The notes under the pieces are model-generated. The model was given only the letters and a program-made list of their open reading frames with translations, had not been told where the DNA came from and ran no database searches. A program made the position numbers and the translations under genes. 6,455 bases of DNA from Spirochaetaceae bacterium. Lineage in GTDB: Bacteria; Spirochaetota; Spirochaetia; DSM-27196; PWMO01. Below, piece by piece: positions 5,051 to 6,455 of this stretch. Position 1 is the stretch's first letter, and the number at the start of each line of letters is the position of its first letter. The stretch lies in contig PWMO01000257.1 in the NCBI GenBank assembly GCA_003558175.1, positions 1 to 6,455 on the forward strand, written 5' to 3'.

Positions 5051-6319
5051 ATGAATACAAAACAGTCAGCAGCCACCGCCGTTGCGGCGCCGGCCATGGA
5101 CGTAGAGAGAGTTCGGCAGGATTTCCCCATTCTCAAACGTACGATGCGGGGAAAGCCGTTTGTATATCTTGATAATGGAGCCACGGCGCTCAAGCCGCAG
5201 GCAGTCATCGATGAAGAGATGCGCTACTACAGCGAACTGGGCGCCAACATTCACCGAGGTGTCTACGAGTTCAGTGAAACGGCATCGGCGCTCTATGACG
5301 GCGCACGCGACAAAGTTGCCCGCCTCATCGGTGCGCCCAACCCACGCCAGGTTGTCTTCACCAAGAGTGCTACCGAGTCGGTCAACCTCATTGTGTACGG
5401 ATGGGCGCTGAAGAATATCGGCCAGGGTGACGAGATCTGCGTCACTGAGATCGAGCATCACGCCAACTTTGTGCCGTGGCAGGCGCTGGCCGAGCGAACA
5501 GGTGCCCGGCTGCGTTTTCTGCCGCTCGTTCCGGAAACCGGTCTGCTGGACCTGAGTAACCTGAACGACCTGATAAATGAACGCACCAAGATCGTGGCAG
5601 TAACCGCGATGTCAAATGTTACCGGGTACATGCCGCCGGTAGAGACCATCCTGGAGCGGGCCAAAGCGGTAGGCGCGGTAACCGTTGTCGACGGAGCGCA
5701 GTGGGTGTCGCACGCATCGGTGGACGTCGAGGCGCTGCAGGCCGATTTCCTGGTCTTCTCGGCGCACAAGATGTGCGGGCCGACCGGCGTGGGCGTGCTG
5801 TACGGTCGCGAGCAGCTGCTGGAAGAGATGGACCCGTTTCTCTACGGCGGCGACATGGTGCTACGAGTACGCACCGATAAGACGGTCTTCAAGGAGATTC
5901 CGGACAAGTTCGAGGCCGGGACGCCCAACATTGCGGGCGTTATCGGCTTCGGACGTGCCGTCGATTACCTGCTCGACATCGGCATGGACGCAATTCATGC
6001 TCACGAGCAGCAGCTGCTGGCCTACGCGCTGGAGCAGATGAGCGGAATCGACGGTGTTACGTGCTACGGCCCCACCGATCTGAACGTTCGCGGGGGCATC
6101 CTCTCGTTCAACGTTGGAGACGCTCACCCGCATGACACCGGCTCTATTCTGGATGAAGACGGTATAGCGGTGCGGACGGGGCTGCATTGCGCGCATCCGT
6201 TCATGTGCGCGCTGGGCATCCCGGGAACAACGCGAGCTTCGTTCTACCTCTACAACAACCGCGAGGATATAGACCGTCTGGTTCAGTCGGTCCGGCGGGT
6301 GCAGGAGATCTTTGCATGA
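5051..6319 (+). CDS. sufS: Cysteine desulfurase SufS
   Basis: A PLP-dependent group II cysteine desulfurase that takes sulfur from cysteine as a persulfide for iron-sulfur cluster assembly; cytoplasmic homodimer. The 422 residues include YLDNGATALKP (39-49), EIEHHANFVPW (133-143, His stacking on PLP), VVDGAQWVSH (212-221, Asp214 to the pyridine nitrogen), SAHKMCGPTG (237-246, Lys240 as the Schiff-base lysine) and RTGLHCAHPF (375-384, catalytic Cys380). This RxGxHCAxP context is the SufS rather than the IscS/NifS type. ATG 5051 has GGGAG 5 bases upstream (5041-5045). A second ATG at 5096 would remove an Ala-rich 15-residue extension and start nearer the family norm, but it has no ribosome binding site. 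An upstream TTG at 4979 lies in the sodA terminator and is dismissed. The end overlaps sufU by ATGA, showing translational coupling. Confidence 0.96.
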   Translation: MNTKQSAATAVAAPAMDVERVRQDFPILKRTMRGKPFVYLDNGATALKPQAVIDEEMRYYSELGANIHRGVYEFSETASALYDGARDKVARLIGAPNPRQVVFTKSATESVNLIVYGWALKNIGQGDEICVTEIEHHANFVPWQALAERTGARLRFLPLVPETGLLDLSNLNDLINERTKIVAVTAMSNVTGYMPPVETILERAKAVGAVTVVDGAQWVSHASVDVEALQADFLVFSAHKMCGPTGVGVLYGREQLLEEMDPFLYGGDMVLRVRTDKTVFKEIPDKFEAGTPNIAGVIGFGRAVDYLLDIGMDAIHAHEQQLLAYALEQMSGIDGVTCYGPTDLNVRGGILSFNVGDAHPHDTGSILDEDGIAVRTGLHCAHPFMCALGIPGTTRASFYLYNNREDIDRLVQSVRRVQEIFA

Positions 6320-6455
6320 GTCTTGAAGAAGACATCTACAAAGAGATCATACTCGACAACTACCGCTCCAAAAAGAACCGGATGCGGCTTGAAGACGCGG
6401 ACCTCCATTCCGAGGGAGCAAACCCTTCCTGTGGCGATGACGTTGAGCTGTTCAT
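6316..6455 (+). CDS. sufU: SufU, zinc-dependent sulfurtransferase / NifU-like protein, partial
   Basis: SufU accepts the persulfide sulfur from SufS in SUF systems that lack SufE; the NifU/IscU-like fold was also proposed as a scaffold. Only the first 46 residues are inside the window, reading MSLEEDIYKEIILDNYRS and then NPSCGDDVEL (36-45). Cys39 and Asp41 correspond to the first Cys and Asp zinc ligands of SufU; the later two cysteines lie beyond the edge. The start overlaps the sufS stop (ATGA, 6316-6319), with AGGAG at 6303-6307, 8 bases upstream. The order sufS-sufU suggests that other suf genes lie next to the window. SufU and IscU could be separated only by the missing C-terminal half, but adjacency to SufS favours SufU. 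Confidence 0.88.
   Translation, partial: MSLEEDIYKEIILDNYRSKKNRMRLEDADLHSEGANPSCGDDVELF

Overview
The window is a GC-rich bacterial chromosomal segment, with most third codon positions G or C. It holds six genes: four complete, one partial (bioY) and one cut by the right edge (sufU). I see no mobile element, RNA gene, CRISPR array or phage material. The set suggests a diderm bacterium: a secreted penicillin-binding protein 5 type carboxypeptidase, a SufS/SufU pair rather than IscS/IscU, a Mn-type superoxide dismutase, an ECF-type biotin transporter component, and a DHOD-like protein. The DacA wording (NLPP.SSLMFLGP, then TAREFA) resembles spirochaete homologues as I remember them. A free-living spirochaete is therefore my best guess, held at moderate to low confidence because no marker gene is present.

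Layout: (1) 1-358, leftward, the N-terminal 119 residues of BioY. (2) 359-498, a divergent intergenic region with a 14-bp direct repeat and a good promoter for dacA. (3) 499-1863, rightward, dacA, with a signal peptide, the three PBP active-site motifs, an unusual Gly/Ser-rich insertion and a C-terminal amphipathic helix. (4) 1864-1915, a GC-rich hairpin between convergent genes. (5) 1916-2899, leftward, a dihydroorotate-dehydrogenase-like flavoprotein lacking the usual catalytic motif. (6) 2900-2990, a compact divergent control region in which two face-to-face promoters share their -10 positions and a Fur/PerR-like box overlaps one -35. (7) 2991-4178, rightward, an FAD/NAD(P)-dependent oxidoreductase of the rubredoxin-reductase type. 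(8) 4179-4296, a C-rich tandem repeat followed by the sodA promoter and a very strong ribosome binding site. (9) 4297-4905, sodA, followed by a textbook intrinsic terminator. (10) 4981-5050, a control region with a perfect 7-1-7 palindrome. (11) 5051-6319 sufS, overlapping by four bases sufU (6316 to the edge).

Functionally, the right two-thirds reads as an iron and oxidative-stress neighbourhood: a flavin reductase and a flavoprotein under one shared control region, then superoxide dismutase, then the start of a SUF iron-sulfur assembly operon. No wholly new system is evident. The points most worth a second look are the shared divergent promoter with its Fur-like box, the palindrome in front of sufS, the catalytically atypical DHOD-like protein next to a reductase with an atypical NAD(P) site, and the DacA insertion.
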